Below, one piece after another: positions 9,630 to 21,234 of a stretch of DNA of 64,000 bases (positions are counted from its first letter, which is position 1; every line of letters starts with the position of its first letter). The translations under genes were made by a program, and so were the position numbers. The notes beneath the pieces were generated by a model. It was given only the letters and a program-made list of their open reading frames with translations, did no database searches and was not told the origin of the DNA. This DNA comes from Macrolepiota albuminosa (taxonomy: Eukaryota > Basidiomycota > Agaricomycetes > Agaricales > Agaricaceae). Where the stretch lies: positions 186,001 to 250,000 of the forward strand of contig JAMWFC010000133.1 in NCBI GenBank assembly GCA_027475525.1. The letters are read 5' to 3'.

Positions 9630-10050
9630 TGTTAGAAATCAAGCCGAGTTATGCACCTAAGATTAGTGTATAAGTTAATTCTCAGTCTCTTCTATAATCA
9701 ACTGTATTGCACTATACCTAAGATTAGCGTATAAGTTAATCTAAGTGTACAGTGAGTTGTAGGTAATTGGTTAGTTAGTGTAAGTACTCACCCTCAGTCT
9801 CTTCTATAATTGACTGAGGGTACTGTCAGTGAGTTGTAGGTAATTGGTTAGTTAGTGTAAGTACTCACCCTCAGTCTCTTCTATAATTGACTGAGGGTAC
9901 TGTCCAGATACAACTCTCTTATATACATGTTTCTCAAACAATGCTCTTTGGCCAAGGTGGCCAGACAAAGCATGTGTGATTAGTGTGACGGTTTGGAGGG
10001 CAGCCGGTTATCTAAGTATGTGTGGTGGCCTTTAGCGTGTATTTCCAACA
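9630..10050 (-). repeat. Copia 5' LTR (about 421 bp)
   Basis: On the minus strand it begins TGTTGGAAATACACGC (10050) and ends TTTCTAACA (9630), followed by the primer-binding site. It contains a hairpin with arms CCCTCAGTC and GACTGAGGG (9791-9820), duplicated at 9868-9897 by a period-77 repeat. Diverged copies of a 61-bp unit lie at 9655-9721. Confidence 0.8.
9750..9904. repeat. Tandem duplication, period 77 bp, in the Copia LTR
   Basis: Bases 9750-9827 recur at 9827-9904, a 78-bp match at offset 77. The duplicated segment includes the CCCTCAGTC hairpin. Confidence 0.95.
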
Positions 10051-10776
10051 CAGGTCTCTGCAACTGGTGGTCATTTTCTGGGCCTTGAACATAGTCACAA
10101 GGCCAGATGCTTATCAAATTCTGCTGATGATGGAGCTGCTGGACTGGTTACAGGCAGGAAAAGTGTTTACAATGCTAGTAATGAGGTGAGGGTACTACAA
10201 TATGTGAATTTGAAAGAGCAACAAGTAAAAGACATTATTTCAAATGCATTACAGGCAGTTCAAGTTTTTAGTCATGCAATTTGGCCTTCACAATGCATTA
10301 GTGGCCTTTTAGTGTGTAGTTAATGAGCTTTTTCATAATCTAGTTGATGTGTATATAGTTTTTTACCTCAATGATATCATCATATTCTTGGAAGACCCAA
10401 TGCAACACAATGCACATGTTTGCAAGGTGCTCCAGCAGCTGAGCAAGGCTGATTTTCTCTTAAAGCTAGAGAGATGCCAGTTTTGAACAACAGAGGCTGA
10501 CTACCTGAGCATGAAGATCTTTTCAGGGTGTGTTGGCATGGACTCCATGAAGGTCAGTGGCCATTACAGATTGGCCAGTACTGTAAAACCTGAAGCATGT
10601 CAACTAGTTTCTTGAATTCTGCAATTTTTATCAGCATTTCATCAAGGATTATGTGATGACCACACAGCCACTAGAACAACTGAAGGCAAAGAGCTGTTTG
10701 TAGTGGTAAAGTAGGGAGGAATAGGCTGCATTCAATAGTTTGAAGTGGGAATTCACAGAGGCTCTGGTTCTGATGA
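10051..10776 (+). pseudogene. Gypsy reverse transcriptase fragment
   Basis: From about 10260 the plus strand encodes FLVMQFGLHNALVAF, then YIVFYLNDIIIFLEDP and VCKVLQQLSKADFLLKLERCQF. These match the Ty3/Gypsy RT fingers/palm, where FGL.NAPATF, YLDDILIFS and a conserved KCEF follow one another. The catalytic YLDD reads YLND, and in-frame stops are present. Bases 10065-10270 are open in another frame with a transposon-like peptide (GGHFLGLEHSHKARCL...) of unknown identity. The fragment ends at the LTR-B start at 10777. Confidence 0.75.
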
Positions 10777-12310
10777 TGTCAGGAGACTCCTCATTTCTTC
10801 TTTCTTTCACTCTTTATTCTTTCTTTATTCATTTTCTTATTTCTGCTGTCATTCTTTGACTTTACTGCTTCAAACAATATTAGATTCTAGCATCTTTTTT
10901 ATGTAGTTGTTAGTACTAGATCAATGTTAGCACTTGTTCTCTAGAGCTATATTGTTTTGCTCTACCAGCTTTATTTCTTCTAGTTCATGTAGTTTATCAT
11001 TGTCCATTGCTGGTAATAGAATGTGTTTGTATGCTAAGTATAGAATAAGTTAGAATGCAGCTACCAGCCTATATAATCCAGATCTATTCAGCTTGCAAAG
11101 CATGTAAGCACCTTTTTTATTGTAGGAGATTACTATGAGTAAGCCTAGATATTAATGCATCTTTTTGTTATGAGTCATTTTTATTTTGGAGTTATGCATC
11201 AAGACTAGTGCCTCTGTAGTGAAGTTATAGTCTTGTATTGTAGCACCATGCTTGTTCTCAAATTGAAGTGCTGCCTAGCAATAGGCCTGAAAAATAGTTT
11301 CATGTAGATGCTCTAGATCCTCCATACAGCATTATAAATCTATAGTGTGTCCTGCTATTATATCAGTAGTTGACAAGACTCAGTCAAATGGATGTTGCAA
11401 ATATATTGCTTCTATAATATCTGCTGAAAACAAAGAATGAATTTTCATAGCAGCATAATAAGATGAGCATCCCATCTTTTTATGTACAGTCATTTATTCT
11501 GATTACAATACTAAGTAAGTTGCTTCACTTCAGCGACTCTTGTCTCTATTTACTGCTTTAAATAATGCCTGTCAAATATTGAAATGTAATTGCTCTACAA
11601 TACTGTGAGCACATTTATTGCAGCCTAAAATATATATATAGTAGATGTTATATTTCTTTGCCAAATAGGATAATGCTTTTACTATTGGCATTCTGCTATC
11701 TATAACAATTTTTTAAAAAGCTCTCTAATGGCAGATAATACCTTCAAACAGCTAATTAGCTATAAAGCTGGTATTTTCTTGTTGTAACATCCAAAACTCC
11801 AGCCAATAAACCAGAGAACATCAGCCTTGTATGATATATCTGTAGTGACCAGATTTAGGCATATGCATTGTATCAACATTGATTTTTCTGAATAAAGGTG
11901 CTGTTGTCACCACAGTAGGTGAAATAAGTACACATCTGCTAGATATAGCATAGGTGGCACATGTTTGTATTAATACTACTTGGAGGTGCTCTGGTTCTTT
12001 AGCTATCATCCAGACCAATATGGCCTCTTCAATGCTGCATACAGACTACTTATATAAGCCAGAGTTTGCTAGAGTTTGCCTCTTATTTATACAATTGTTT
12101 GTTTAGGCATTTTTTGAGTTTTGAAGGTTTTATTGTCCTGTACAGTTGTCTTTCATGCTTCAAAAGCCTCAGAAGCATCAATCCTAGCATAAAAAATACC
12201 TGAACTTGTTTTCTTTGGATCTTTCTCTGCCAAGTGAGTAGTTATTATTATATTGTCAGTATATATTCTAATATACTTTGGATCTCTCTCTGTTAGCTAT
12301 GTGAACTATT
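10777..12310 (+). repeat. LTR-B copy interrupted by Gypsy integrase sequence
   Basis: LTR-B starts TGTCAGGAGACTCCTC at 10777 and can be followed to about 10885. It resumes near 11985 (GGTGCTCTGGTTCTTTAGC) and continues to about 12310. The 1.1 kb in between is a minus-strand integrase remnant. The 3' terminus is degraded. No target duplication could be seen. Confidence 0.65.
10890..12018 (-). pseudogene. Gypsy integrase, decayed
   Basis: Read on the minus strand, the region contains PLFRKINVDTMHMPKSGHYRYI, then about 250 further residues with stops: ALSYLAKKYNI, QALFKAVNRD and MGCSSYYAAM. This is the order seen in integrases of basidiomycete Gypsy elements (core, GKKWP-like region, C-terminal LVLMRNSK-type module). 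Arg codons have often become stops, as expected from CpG deamination. The first 35 codons or so of the open frame ending at 11821 read through LTR-B. Confidence 0.65.
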
Positions 12311-12369
12311 ACTGAAGCAATAGCTTATATAAAATACTGCTCAAGCAACAGCTTATATAAACTGTATAA

Positions 12370-12450
12370 GAGTAATCTCTAGAGGCTATAGCTCAGTCAC
12401 ACAGCTAGCAGAGGGAGATTTAAAGTGTATTAGAGTATATACTAATAGCT
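12370..12450 (-). repeat. LTR-B terminal fragment
   Basis: The plus strand reads TGTATAAGAGTAATCTCTAG followed by GGCTATAGCTCAGTC, the reverse complement of the LTR-B 3' end. It is inverted relative to the copy ending near 12310. Bases 12451-12880 hold no recognisable coding or repeat structure. Confidence 0.55.
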
Positions 12451-12879
12451 GCTAGAAGCCATAATGTATCTTGTGCAGATTTGACTGAATATATCAAATT
12501 ATTTGTACACATCTTCAAACTCAAAGTGGTTGAGTATCTCAAGTATAAGGCAGCTTGAGGATCAGCAGTTTCAATGGCCATGCTGGCTGACTTAGTGGAA
12601 TGCAAAATGAATGTGTGCTAGAGGCAATGGAATTATTGAACATGCCTTATCAGACAAATGAGTTTCAGCAAGACTACATTCAGCATTAAAACACTGCAAT
12701 CTATCACCAGAATGTAAGTAGAGTGCCTCTATAAGCATTTTCTGAGGTTGAGACTGTGAACACTACTGTGGCAGAGCCAAAAGTGCCACTTGTCTTTCAA
12801 GAAGTTAAAACACATTAGAAACAGGTCACAATCAAGGAAGATGTCATGATTCCTACTTCAGAACTTACTATACTCCCAG

Positions 12880-13215
12880 AGCTTTCTCCAGAAATGCCTT
12901 GCCCATTTTATGCCACAAGCTTCACTAACAAATACCATCACAACCACTAACACTGCTAGCATGAACATCAAACCTCATGATCATATGTGCTCCCTGATAG
13001 CCCTCACATCACAGACCCTAGAATTATCTGCTGCTACTCCACAATCAACACTCAGATCACACCAATCATCCTAGCTATCATGCATCATGCATCATGTTGC
13101 CTCTTCTATGTCAATTGATTGTGCGCTCCACATGCACAATCTTTAGCATACATTTGCCTTTCTGCCCACCGCAACTCATTAACTCCCAGGAACTGTCTTA
13201 GACATTTCAGGATCT
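12880..13215 (+). repeat. Decayed copy of the Gypsy LTR found at 61.9 kb
   Basis: Segments such as GTCAATTGATTGTGCGCTCC align with GTCAATTGATCGCGCGCCCC near 62140. The repeated CATCATGCATCATG corresponds to CACGCATCACGC near 62115. Almost all differences are C to T or G to A at CpG, so this is an old methylation-mutated relative of the young element at the window end. Confidence 0.65.
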
Positions 13216-13329
13216 CCTCAGACATCTGGAGTAACCACTTGTTGATAGGCTTCTACTTGGACTGAGCACATCAAGAGGCTCAACTAGTAGATGACTCTCT
13301 TGGAGTCAAATTTAAATTTCCTGCAGAAG

Positions 13330-13790
13330 TAAGTCTCTACAAATCAGATGGCAAGCATATATGTGCATATGCTGGAAGAAACAAGTTCTCCTAGTTGGAG
13401 GACTGGGCCATGGATGTCTGCTACCACCTGGGAGCATGCTGCTATGGTAGGGACAACATGGACCAGAAAAGAATATTTGTGTTATGGAGAGAGAGGTGTG
13501 GAACTAGTTCTGCCACTATGTTCCTCACATCAATAGATATTTAAAAAAGTCCTGATAGGACTATATAACAGGTTTGTCAATGCTGCAACAATGCAGAAAG
13601 CTTGAGATGCTTTTAAAAAGACAGTGTATAATGCTAAAACTGGCTTCCAACTATTCTATAATGATCTGGTCAGTCATGTGCAGAATATGGCTATCTATCT
13701 AGACAAATATACTTCTAAATCACCTTCTTTATCTCATGCTGGGCTAGCCAGCATGGCATGTAGCCTTAGCTTATAGTTGATCATACATTT
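13330..13790 (+). pseudogene. Fragment of a transposon ORF, family not identified
   Basis: Plus-strand frames give peptide pieces with few stops (ASIYVHMLEETSSPSWRTG..., then FKKTVYNAKTGFQLFYNDL and VQNMAIYLDKYTS). The frame changes near 13536. The location downstream of a Gypsy-type LTR suggests gag, but no zinc knuckle or protease is present, so I leave the function open. Confidence 0.35.
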
Positions 13791-14233
13791 AAATGCTAAC
13801 ATAATATATATTTACATGTATTAAAATTGTTTTAGTATTTATTAATTATTGATTTAGATATATAATGTCTATTGTAGTTTTATGTAACCAATTTCACATG
13901 GATCATTTATATTACCTGATTTTTTAATATAAGTATATATTATTTAAGCATTTAGTAGGACAATCATTATATATTTGATGTTATATATGACTATTGTATT
14001 TATTATATATGAAAGTACATATATAAGCTTGCAAATCTTTTTCTCCTGATATGCTTTCCACTTTTCTATGCCTTTCAGTCTGTTGTTTTTTTTCAGTGGT
14101 TTCTTATACTGGCTATATTACATTTAGCTCACTCTTACAATATACTATTGTACAGCTTTAGAAAATGCATTATCACTGCTGCTTGAATATACTGATACTA
14201 GCATTCTATGTTGTTATAGACTTGCTCAACAGA
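13791..14233. other. AT-rich spacer
   Basis: Very AT-rich DNA with TATA-type microsatellite stretches. I see no coding potential, terminal repeats or RNA gene. Confidence 0.5.
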
Positions 14234-14246
14234 CACCTGCTAGAAG

Positions 14247-14706
14247 AGAAGGTGTCAATAGTTTGACCAGGCTGCCAATATAATGTGTAGTCTATCAGAT
14301 GGGTCAGCACAGCTGTTGAAGTCAGAGTAAGGTTGATTTGATTAGCTGCTTATTGTTGGCTTAAAAACTGGCAGGCAGCAAGACTGTCATTGGCCTACTC
14401 AGCTGGCTCATACCATTGTGGGTTCCAAATCTCAGAATTGATTTCTAGAAGATATTATTTGAATGCAGAGGAGGTTATAGTGTTGTGAGGCCTTAACAGA
14501 AGTTATAGCTTAGAGAGAGCCAATAGATGATTGGTCTTTTAAGACCTAAAGAAAATAGGGATGGCACAATAACAGCGGATAAGTCAGAGTCTTAATATGA
14601 AGAAATACTATACCTTACTATATTGTGTAACCTAGAACACAATACTCAAGCAATATGCATGTAAAAATAGGTTTCAAAAAATAAAAGGGTTCATCATCAT
14701 CATTAT
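14247..14706 (+). mobile_element. SINE-like insertion, 460 bp, with 13-bp target duplication
   Basis: The insertion is flanked by a perfect direct repeat CACCTGCTAGAAG (14234-14246 and 14707-14719) and ends in a TCATCATCATCATTAT tail. A long variable target duplication plus a simple-sequence tail is characteristic of LINE/SINE retroposition. Its 3' part (ACTATACCTTACTATATTG...TAGAACAC) resembles the 3' part of the insertion at 35291-36162. No ORF is present. Confidence 0.65.
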
Positions 14707-14719
14707 CACCTGCTAGAAG

Positions 14720-15199
14720 CAAACACCATTACTATATATTAACTTGGTACTTATGATCCACTCTGGGCTAGAATGTTCTGATGGGTAAAATAATATAGTA
14801 TAGAGAGAACATTAAACTGTTCAATTTATAGATTTATATCAATTAAAATAAAATGTTTGTGAGCAAACCTCTATGGAAAATATGCTGTGCAAATACTAAT
14901 AAGATGAAATACAATACACTAAATTGATAAACCAACCAATATGTTGAGTTATCATTAAAATATATATTTAATATAAACTCACTCATTTATACAACAACTG
15001 TACATCATCAATATGTCCTTTCAATATTTTTTGTATATATTTATACTTGTTATTCTACTCACATAATATCATGTCTGCACTTTCTATTGCTAATATTGAG
15101 TGTTGGTGCCCCTGCATGTCTGCTAGATTATTACACAGTAGATAGATAAGAAAAATAGCAGATATTGCTTTAGCTACAGTTTGATCAAGGAGCATGTCC
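14720..15199. other. AT-rich spacer
   Basis: No gene, terminal repeat or known domain is visible. It ends at the TG of the next LTR-B. Confidence 0.4.
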
Positions 15200-15618
15200 T
15201 GTCAGGAGACTTTTCATTTCTTTCTTCTTTCACTATTTCTTCTGTCATTCTCTGATTTTATTGTTTCTATTCTTTCAACACTATTTGTTAATATTATTCT
15301 CAGCCTTTGAAGTGCTTTGGTTTTTTAGCTATTATTCAGACAAGTGTGGGCCCTTTAGTATCACTTTTAGGCTGCTTATATAAGCCAGAGTTTGCCTGAG
15401 TTTTTAAGATTTTGTTGTCTTGTACAGTTGTTTTCCATGCTTCAGAAGCCTCAGAAGCATTCAATCTGGCATAGAGAATTTCTAGACTTGTTCTTTTTAG
15501 ATCTTTCTCTGTTAGATGAGTAGTTATTATAATATTATCTATATATACTCTAATACACTTTAGATCTCCCTCTGCCAGCTGTGTGACTGAGCTATAGCAT
15601 TTAGAAGTTGCTCTTACA
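15200..15618 (+). repeat. LTR-B copy
   Basis: Begins TGTCAGGAGACTTTTC and ends GTTGCTCTTACA. It is about 100 bp shorter than the reference copy at 17747-18264, with a TATATAAG palindrome near the middle. No matching 5-bp target duplication is seen. Because an ORF follows 36 bp downstream, this could be a 5' LTR with some internal sequence left. Confidence 0.75.
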
Positions 15619-15654
15619 AAAACTCCTATGTCCATGATATAGACACAATACTAT

Positions 15655-15891
15655 GTGTCTGATGATAGAGCTTTTTTCAAGCCCAATAAGCTCATGGCTA
15701 GTCAACCTATTGACTCTACTCTCACTCTGTCTCTATTACAGGACTATTATGATTCTCTGCCGCAACTATTGAGCACAACTTATAAGCCCACATTTGAGGA
15801 TAAACTCTTCGACTATAACATAGATAATGCTACCACCAATCTATTTCAGAGATCTGGAGATTCTTTTATGGCCTCTATTTCTGACTTATGA
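15655..15891 (+). CDS. Short ORF downstream of LTR-B, possibly a gag remnant
   Basis: Seventy-eight codons, acidic and soluble (MSDDRAFFKPNKLMASQ...DYNIDNATTNLFQRSGDSF), begin 37 bp after the LTR-B end. Position suggests the N-terminus of the LTR-B element's gag, but no diagnostic motif is present. The first ATG is used as start for lack of better evidence. Confidence 0.35.
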   Translation: MSDDRAFFKPNKLMASQPIDSTLTLSLLQDYYDSLPQLLSTTYKPTFEDKLFDYNIDNATTNLFQRSGDSFMASISDL

Positions 15892-16083
15892 ATAGCCTAA
15901 CTATTATATATATATAGTGTAGCATGCTATGTAGTCGTGGCTATATAGCTATTTATTAGTAGACTTAGTAAATTAAATTAAATTTAATTTACAATAAATC
16001 TTGCATACTATCTAGGCATCTGGATAGATAGCCATGTTTTGGACATAGTCTACTAGTATGTTGTAGAACTCTTGTATACTAAG

Positions 16084-16671
16084 TGTAAAGACAACCTCTG
16101 AAGGCTATGACTCAATCACACAGCTAGCAGAGGGAGATTCAAAGTGTATTAGAATATATACTAACAATATCATAATAACTACTCACCTAGCAGAAGAAGA
16201 ATTAAAGAGAACAAGTCTAGAGATTTCTTATGCCAGGTTAGATGCTTCTGAGGCCTCTGAAGCATGGAAAATAACTGTATAGTACAAAAAAACTCAAAAA
16301 TTGCTTAAATAATCAACTGTACAAATAAAGCAGGTGAAGCATGGAAAATAACTGTATAGTACAAAAAAACTCAAAAATTGCTTAAATAATCAACTGTACA
16401 AATAAAGCAGGAAACCTCTGGACTTTGGAAGTCAGAAAGGCAAACTCTGGCTTATGTAAGCAGTCTAGAAGCAATAGTGAAGGGCCTATGCTTGTCTGAA
16501 TAATAGCTAAAGAACCAGAGCATTTCAAAAGCTGAGAATAGTACTAATAGATAGTGTTAAAAGAATAGAAACAGTAAAATAAGAGAATGACAGAGGAAAT
16601 AGAAAAATGAATAAAAGGAGAGTGAAGGAATAAGAAGTGAAAAAAGAAAGAAATGAGGAGTCTTCTGAAAC
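16084..16671 (-). repeat. LTR-B copy, inverted, with internal 77-bp duplication
   Basis: The plus strand starts TGTAAAGACAACCTCTG, the inverted LTR-B 3' end, and ends ATGAGGAGTCTTCTGAAA. Subtracting the 77-bp duplication at 16258-16411 leaves about 511 bp, close to the 518 bp of the intact copy. CpGs are gone. Confidence 0.75.
16258..16411. repeat. Perfect 77-bp tandem duplication in LTR-B
   Basis: Bases 16258-16334 recur perfectly and contiguously at 16335-16411. Confidence 0.95.
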
Positions 16672-17746
16672 TGAGGGCATCAGTGTATATTACTAAATCA
16701 AATGCTTCTCATGCATCCTGTATTATGAATGCATTCATGAATTAGTTATATAATTCAAGAATAACATTCTTGAATGACTAGTGCTGTTAAGACCTGTTGT
16801 GATAAAGCACATGATTGCAAAACTACTTTTTTGCTAGACCATCCAGAAATTCAGAACAAAATAAAAATCTATTTCTTGTTCATACAGTTGCTGCTGTATA
16901 AACATGCTGCCAAATAGTAGCATACATTAATTGTCCAGTCTTTAAGATCATTAAACTTTGACCAACATTTGTAAGGTTGAATATTGTTTAGATCTGCTTT
17001 TCTAAGTTTCAAACCCTCTGACAGCCAGAGGGCTATTTACACTGCATCATCTATAATGTTCACCAGATGTCAGCTAACAATGTATAATATTGGTATAGGC
17101 TTTAGTAGCCTCATCTATTTCTGATGTTTTGTTTTATCTCTCAACTGAGTCAAATGTTGAAAATGCATACATCAGCTAGTTTAATGGAGCTCTAGAAGGT
17201 TGTTATGTAGGCCTGCACATCTTTGCCTACTTTCTTTCTGTATCTTTATAGTGCATAGTGCTCACTTTTTAACACAAGTTCAAGTTGTTAGTTTGTCCTG
17301 ATAGTTGGTCAGAAAAACATTGACAAATGCTATAATCCAGAAACATTATCTCCAGTGCCATCTATTATTTTCATTTTAGATAGTCCAAGATATCAAGCTT
17401 TTAGTATGTCTAGCTCTATCAATGTCAGAGAACATGACAGAGTGATGGTCTCCATTGCATGTCTGCCATTGCATCCTGGCAAACACTAACAAGGGGGAAA
17501 ATATAAGTTTGCACCACAAATAACCATTCAAACTCCCAAGGTTGCAAAATCCACTCTATTATTGGCACATCTTTACTTTTCCACTATCAATGATCTGTGT
17601 CTCTATTTTCATAGCCATGAATTCTTCAAATTATTGACATCAATTTTTGTTAGCTAGCATACATTTCATACAATCTTATCAGCACATTTTTTCAAGACAA
17701 GTGGTATTCTAAATTGGCTCCTATGATGAAGATCTTACCTACCCTC
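16672..17746. other. Unassigned AT-rich region between two LTR-B copies
   Basis: The DNA lies between an inverted and a direct LTR-B. Frames are short and stop-rich on both strands. A minus-strand reading hints at a decayed non-LTR reverse transcriptase, but no motif is firm enough to call. Confidence 0.3.
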
Positions 17747-18264
17747 TGTCAGGGGACTCCTCATTCCTTTCTTCTTTCACTCTTTATTTCTTCACTCTCC
17801 TTTCATTCACTTCCTTATTTCTTCTATCATTCTCTCATCTTGCTGTTACTACTTTTTCAACACTATCTGTTAGTATTATTCTCAACCTTTGAGGTGCTCT
17901 GGTTCTTTAGCTATCACTCAGACAAGTGTGGGCCCTTCAGCACCGCTCCAGGCTGCTTAGATAAGCCGGAGTTTGCCTTTCTGACTTCTAAAGTCCGGAG
18001 TTTTCCTCCCTTGTTTGCACACTTGTTTGGTTAGTCAATTTTCAAGTTTTTAAGGTTTTGTTGTACTGTACAGTTGTTTCCCATGCTTCAGAGGCCCCAG
18101 AAGCATCCAACCTGGCATAGGGAATCCCCAGACTTGTTCTCTTTGGATCTCCCTCTGCCAGGTGAGTAGCTACCTTGATATTGTCAGTATATATTCTAAT
18201 ACATTTTGGATCTCCCTCTGCCAGCTGTGTGACTGAGCCACAGCCTCTAGAGGTCGCCCTTACA
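17747..18264 (+). repeat. LTR-B, intact solo LTR of 518 bp
   Basis: It starts TGTCAGGGGACTCC and ends GTCGCCCTTACA. It is flanked by a perfect 5-bp target duplication, CCCTC (17742-17746 and 18265-18269), the size expected for LTR retrotransposon integration. No internal sequence remains, so it is a solo LTR left by recombination. It serves as the reference for the eight LTR-B copies or pieces in the window. A GTCACACAGCTGGCAGAGGG segment is present twice in related form. Confidence 0.9.
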
Positions 18265-18526
18265 CCCTCAAATATCCAAGCCCTGCAGCCAGGATCCTTG
18301 TCGACCTCTAGTAAATGAAAAGAGCCAGGGCACAATGCTGGCCATGGCCCTGTGTAATGAGCGGCAGAGTGACTAGTGTGATATTATAAAATTGATGGAA
18401 TACTATAGCATTATAGCTACAAAATAAACCTAGGCTTATATAATTAAGATCAAAATTAATGGGGCAATAGCCATTTTCAAATATTGACTCATTGGAATAG
18501 TTTTTTGAGCATCTCTAATTTTAGTA

Positions 18527-19680
18527 TCTAGTACTTTGTATGTCCTCCATTTGCCTTAATAACTGCTTGAATCCTTCTGGGCATACTTTTTATTAGTCTT
18601 TGGCATATCTCTGATGGTATTTTATCCCACTTTCTTGCAACTCTCTCCTATAATTCATGCACACTATGAGAAGGTGTTTCATACTGCCTAAGTTGCTCTT
18701 TGAGGTACTCCCAGAGATGTTCAATAGGGTTGAGATCAGTAGATTGGGCTGGCCACCAAAAGAAATCAAAGTTGTTGTCCTCAAACCACTTATCAGCCCT
18801 CTTGGAGTTGTGTTTGGGGTCATTGTCCTGTTGAAAGTAGCAGGCACTCTCCTCCATCTCCAACTTCTCAAAGCTCTCCTTTGATCCATCATTCAAATTT
18901 TCACAGTACTGCTCTGCATTCATGATCCTCACCACCTTCACAAGCTTTCCTACCCCATTCCAACCCATACAGCCCAATACTATGAGATTATTTCCTCATC
19001 TATGCTTCACAGTAGGTGTAGTTGTTCAGTCTGAAATGCCTTCTCCTCATAGCTTCCATACATACTGCTTCTCATCTGACCCAATCCTGTTAATCTTTGT
19101 CTTATCTGTCTACAACACTCTTTTCCAGTCTTCTATAGTCCAGTTCTGATGCTCTTGAGCCCATTTAAGCTGTAATTGAACTTTAAGCATAGGAACTTTT
19201 CTCTTGGTAGCAAACCAATACCCTTTCTCCTTCAACACATTCCAGACAGTCTGGGGAGAGACGGGGTTGGAAATGATGTTGTTGATAAAGTTGGTGGCCT
19301 GGACAGCTGTATCAAGTCTTCCAGTTGAGATTTGTTGAACAATAGCCTGTTTATCACATGGAGTAAGCTTAGCACCTGGACAGCTGTATCAAGTCTTCCA
19401 GTTGAGATTTGTTGAACAATAGCCTGTTTATCACATGGAGTAAGCTTAGCAAAGCATAGGAACTTTTCTCTTGGTAGCAAACCAATACCCTTTCTCCTTC
19501 AACACATTCCAGACAGTCTGGGGAGAGACGGGGTTGGAAATGATGTTGTTGATAAAGTTGGTGGCCTGGACAGCTGTATCAAGTCTTCCAGTTGAGATTT
19601 GTTGAACAATAGCCTGTTTATCACATGGAGTAAGCTTAGCAAAATGGCCTCCAGGATGGCTTTCCTTGTCCATCTACAAC
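18527..19680 (-). pseudogene. Tc1 transposase (DDE superfamily), inactivated
   Basis: On the minus strand a helix-turn-helix segment (KLTPCDKQAIVQQISTGRLD, then SPQTVWNVLKEKGYWF) is followed by TKINRIGSD with the first catalytic Asp upstream, GCMGWNGVGKL, and the core FQQDNDPKH (second Asp) and NPIEHLWEYL (Glu), giving DD34E-like spacing. The C-terminus ends SMPRRIQAVIKANGGHTKY. Several Arg positions are stops (CGA to TGA), and the N-terminal part is duplicated, so no active enzyme is made. The same C-terminus from another copy is at 45.7 kb. Confidence 0.85.
19185..19640. repeat. 267-bp direct duplication containing a 77-bp tandem duplication
   Basis: The sequence beginning AAGCATAGGAACTTTTC at 19185 begins again at 19452 (offset 267). 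Within the first copy, 19298-19374 is repeated at 19375-19451 (offset 77). The duplicated DNA encodes the Tc1 helix-turn-helix. Such nested copying inside one gene is more easily explained by a misjoined assembly than by two independent events. Confidence 0.9.
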
Positions 19681-20199
19681 TCTCTACCAATTCTCCCAGT
19701 AGTAGACTTCTCTAGACTAGTTTGAGCCTCAATCTGATACACAGAATATCCTTGAGCAAGAAGAAAAGCAACAGTAGAGCATTGTACAGGAGGAATAGGT
19801 TTCATAATAGTGCTTGAAGGTCAAGATGTGGTTCAACCAGCTTGAACTACTCCCAAATATATATAAACATGGTCACATGACTTTGTTTATATTTCCACAT
19901 GCAACTTACTCTTCATTTCTGAGTAAAATAGGGATAAACCTGAAAAAGTAGAGATGCTCAAAAAACTGTCCCAATGAGTGAATATTTTAAAATGGCTATT
20001 GCTCCATAAGTTTCGATCTCAATTACATAAGCCTAGGTTTATTCTGTAGCTACAATGCCATTGTATTTTACATAATTTAATCAGGATTTTAGGTACTTCC
20101 CATCCTTCATGCCAATGTCATTTTTTAAAAAGTATGAAACATGAGGACAGTTTTTTGAGCCACTGTATGTCTGTCATATTTTCTTTGGAGAGAATGCAA

Positions 20200-21230
20200 A
20201 GAAGAGTTAATTTGTCTGTCTGTACATGTTCTCAAAGACAATGATGATACTTGATATTTACATGTTTTATGCAGGCATGTAGGAGAAAATCTTTGGACAG
20301 AGCAATTACAGAATTTGTATCACAGTATATCTGGATTGGTTAGCTGATAAAGTCATGTCCTATACCCTTTTGTAAAGCTCAAAGCTATATGCATTCCTGG
20401 GCACTTTGAAAAGCAGCCATATAGTTTGCCTCACATAAAGAAGCAGCTATGGTTTACTGCTTTCTAACAGCCTATGACACCATTCCCAATCCAAGACTCC
20501 ACATATATCCACCAACACTATGTAGAGTGTCAGAGCAGCTGGCCCAGTCTGAGTCTGTGAAGCCACTGAGCCTAATGTCAAGATATGGTCTACTAAGGTG
20601 GAGTTGGAAATTATATAAGCCTTTTAAGTATCAAACCAAGTCTATTGCTGTGTTCTAATAAGATGTAGCATAAGAATTCAGATATTGTGTGAGCTGCTGC
20701 ATACTGAAAGCAATGTCAGATTAGATAGCTACGGTGGCATTCAATAAGCATTTAGCAAGCTGATAGTATGGAGTTATTTCCATGGCATGACACTCCTCAT
20801 GAGACAGAAAGTTTTGATCAATACACTGCAACTTTGTATTAGGATCTATGGATAAGGATTTGACCTGGCTGAATTGGTGAATGATCTTGTCAATGAGTGC
20901 AGTCTGTGATAGCTTGACATATTTATTGGGACAATCCTATTTGATGGCAATTCCTACTACAAAGCAAGATATATCAAGATCTGAGATTGTCTATTCTTGA
21001 TGCATTTGATTTTTGAAGTGTTTATTCTTATTCTTGCTACTTGCAATAGATAAAAAGTTGTCAACATGAAGAGTTGCAATAATAGTATCATGGTCATCAA
21101 GACTTGCAAACCAGGCATTGGAACCTTTATAATGCCATGTTATTGTTGACTGCTTGTTTTCATATCCTCCCAGCCTGCTTTATGCCATATAATTTCTTTA
21201 CCAGCATCTAGATCCAGTTCTTCTTGTCAG
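20200..21230 (-). pseudogene. Copia RT-RNase H fragment
   Basis: The minus strand reads LGGYENKQSTITWHYKGSNAWFASL, then TLHVDNFLSIASSKN (the catalytic YVDD position reads HVDN), LSQTALIDKIIHQF, and an RNase H stretch ending TDSDWASCSDTLHSVGGYMW. Stops occur in all frames. It belongs to the same family as the element at 6-10 kb and supplies the RT part deleted there. It is cut at 21235 by LTR-B. Confidence 0.75.
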
Positions 21231-21234
21231 GAGA

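Larger units (their letters stand above)
6004..10050 (-). mobile_element. Copia retrotransposon, 5' part, truncated by the Gypsy insertion
   Basis: On the minus strand the order is 5' LTR (10050-9630), primer-binding site, gag, protease, integrase, hinge and RNase H, as in Ty1/copia elements. Most of the RT domain is missing, and the element is cut at 6003 by the LTR-A/gag sequence, so no 3' LTR is present. Frames are broken by stops and by an 82-bp duplication, so the element is dead. Confidence 0.85.
18384..20165 (-). mobile_element. Tc1-type DNA transposon
   Basis: Inverted repeats of about 140 bp lie at 18384-18525 and 19946-20085 (shared core ATAGCCATTTT...CTCAAAAAACTG in opposite orientation). 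They flank a minus-strand Tc1 transposase pseudogene. On the right, a further outer end GGACAGTTTTTTGAGCCACT is followed by TA (20140-20165), as in Tc1 ends. The corresponding left outer end is missing. Two nested duplications disrupt the N-terminus. Confidence 0.8.

Noticed and set aside
18042..18335. 97-codon frame that recurs at six loci (for example RATSRGCGSVTQLAEGDPKCI)
   Set aside because: It lies within LTR-B. It is repeated because the LTR is repeated, has no start context, and the solo LTR ends pass through it.
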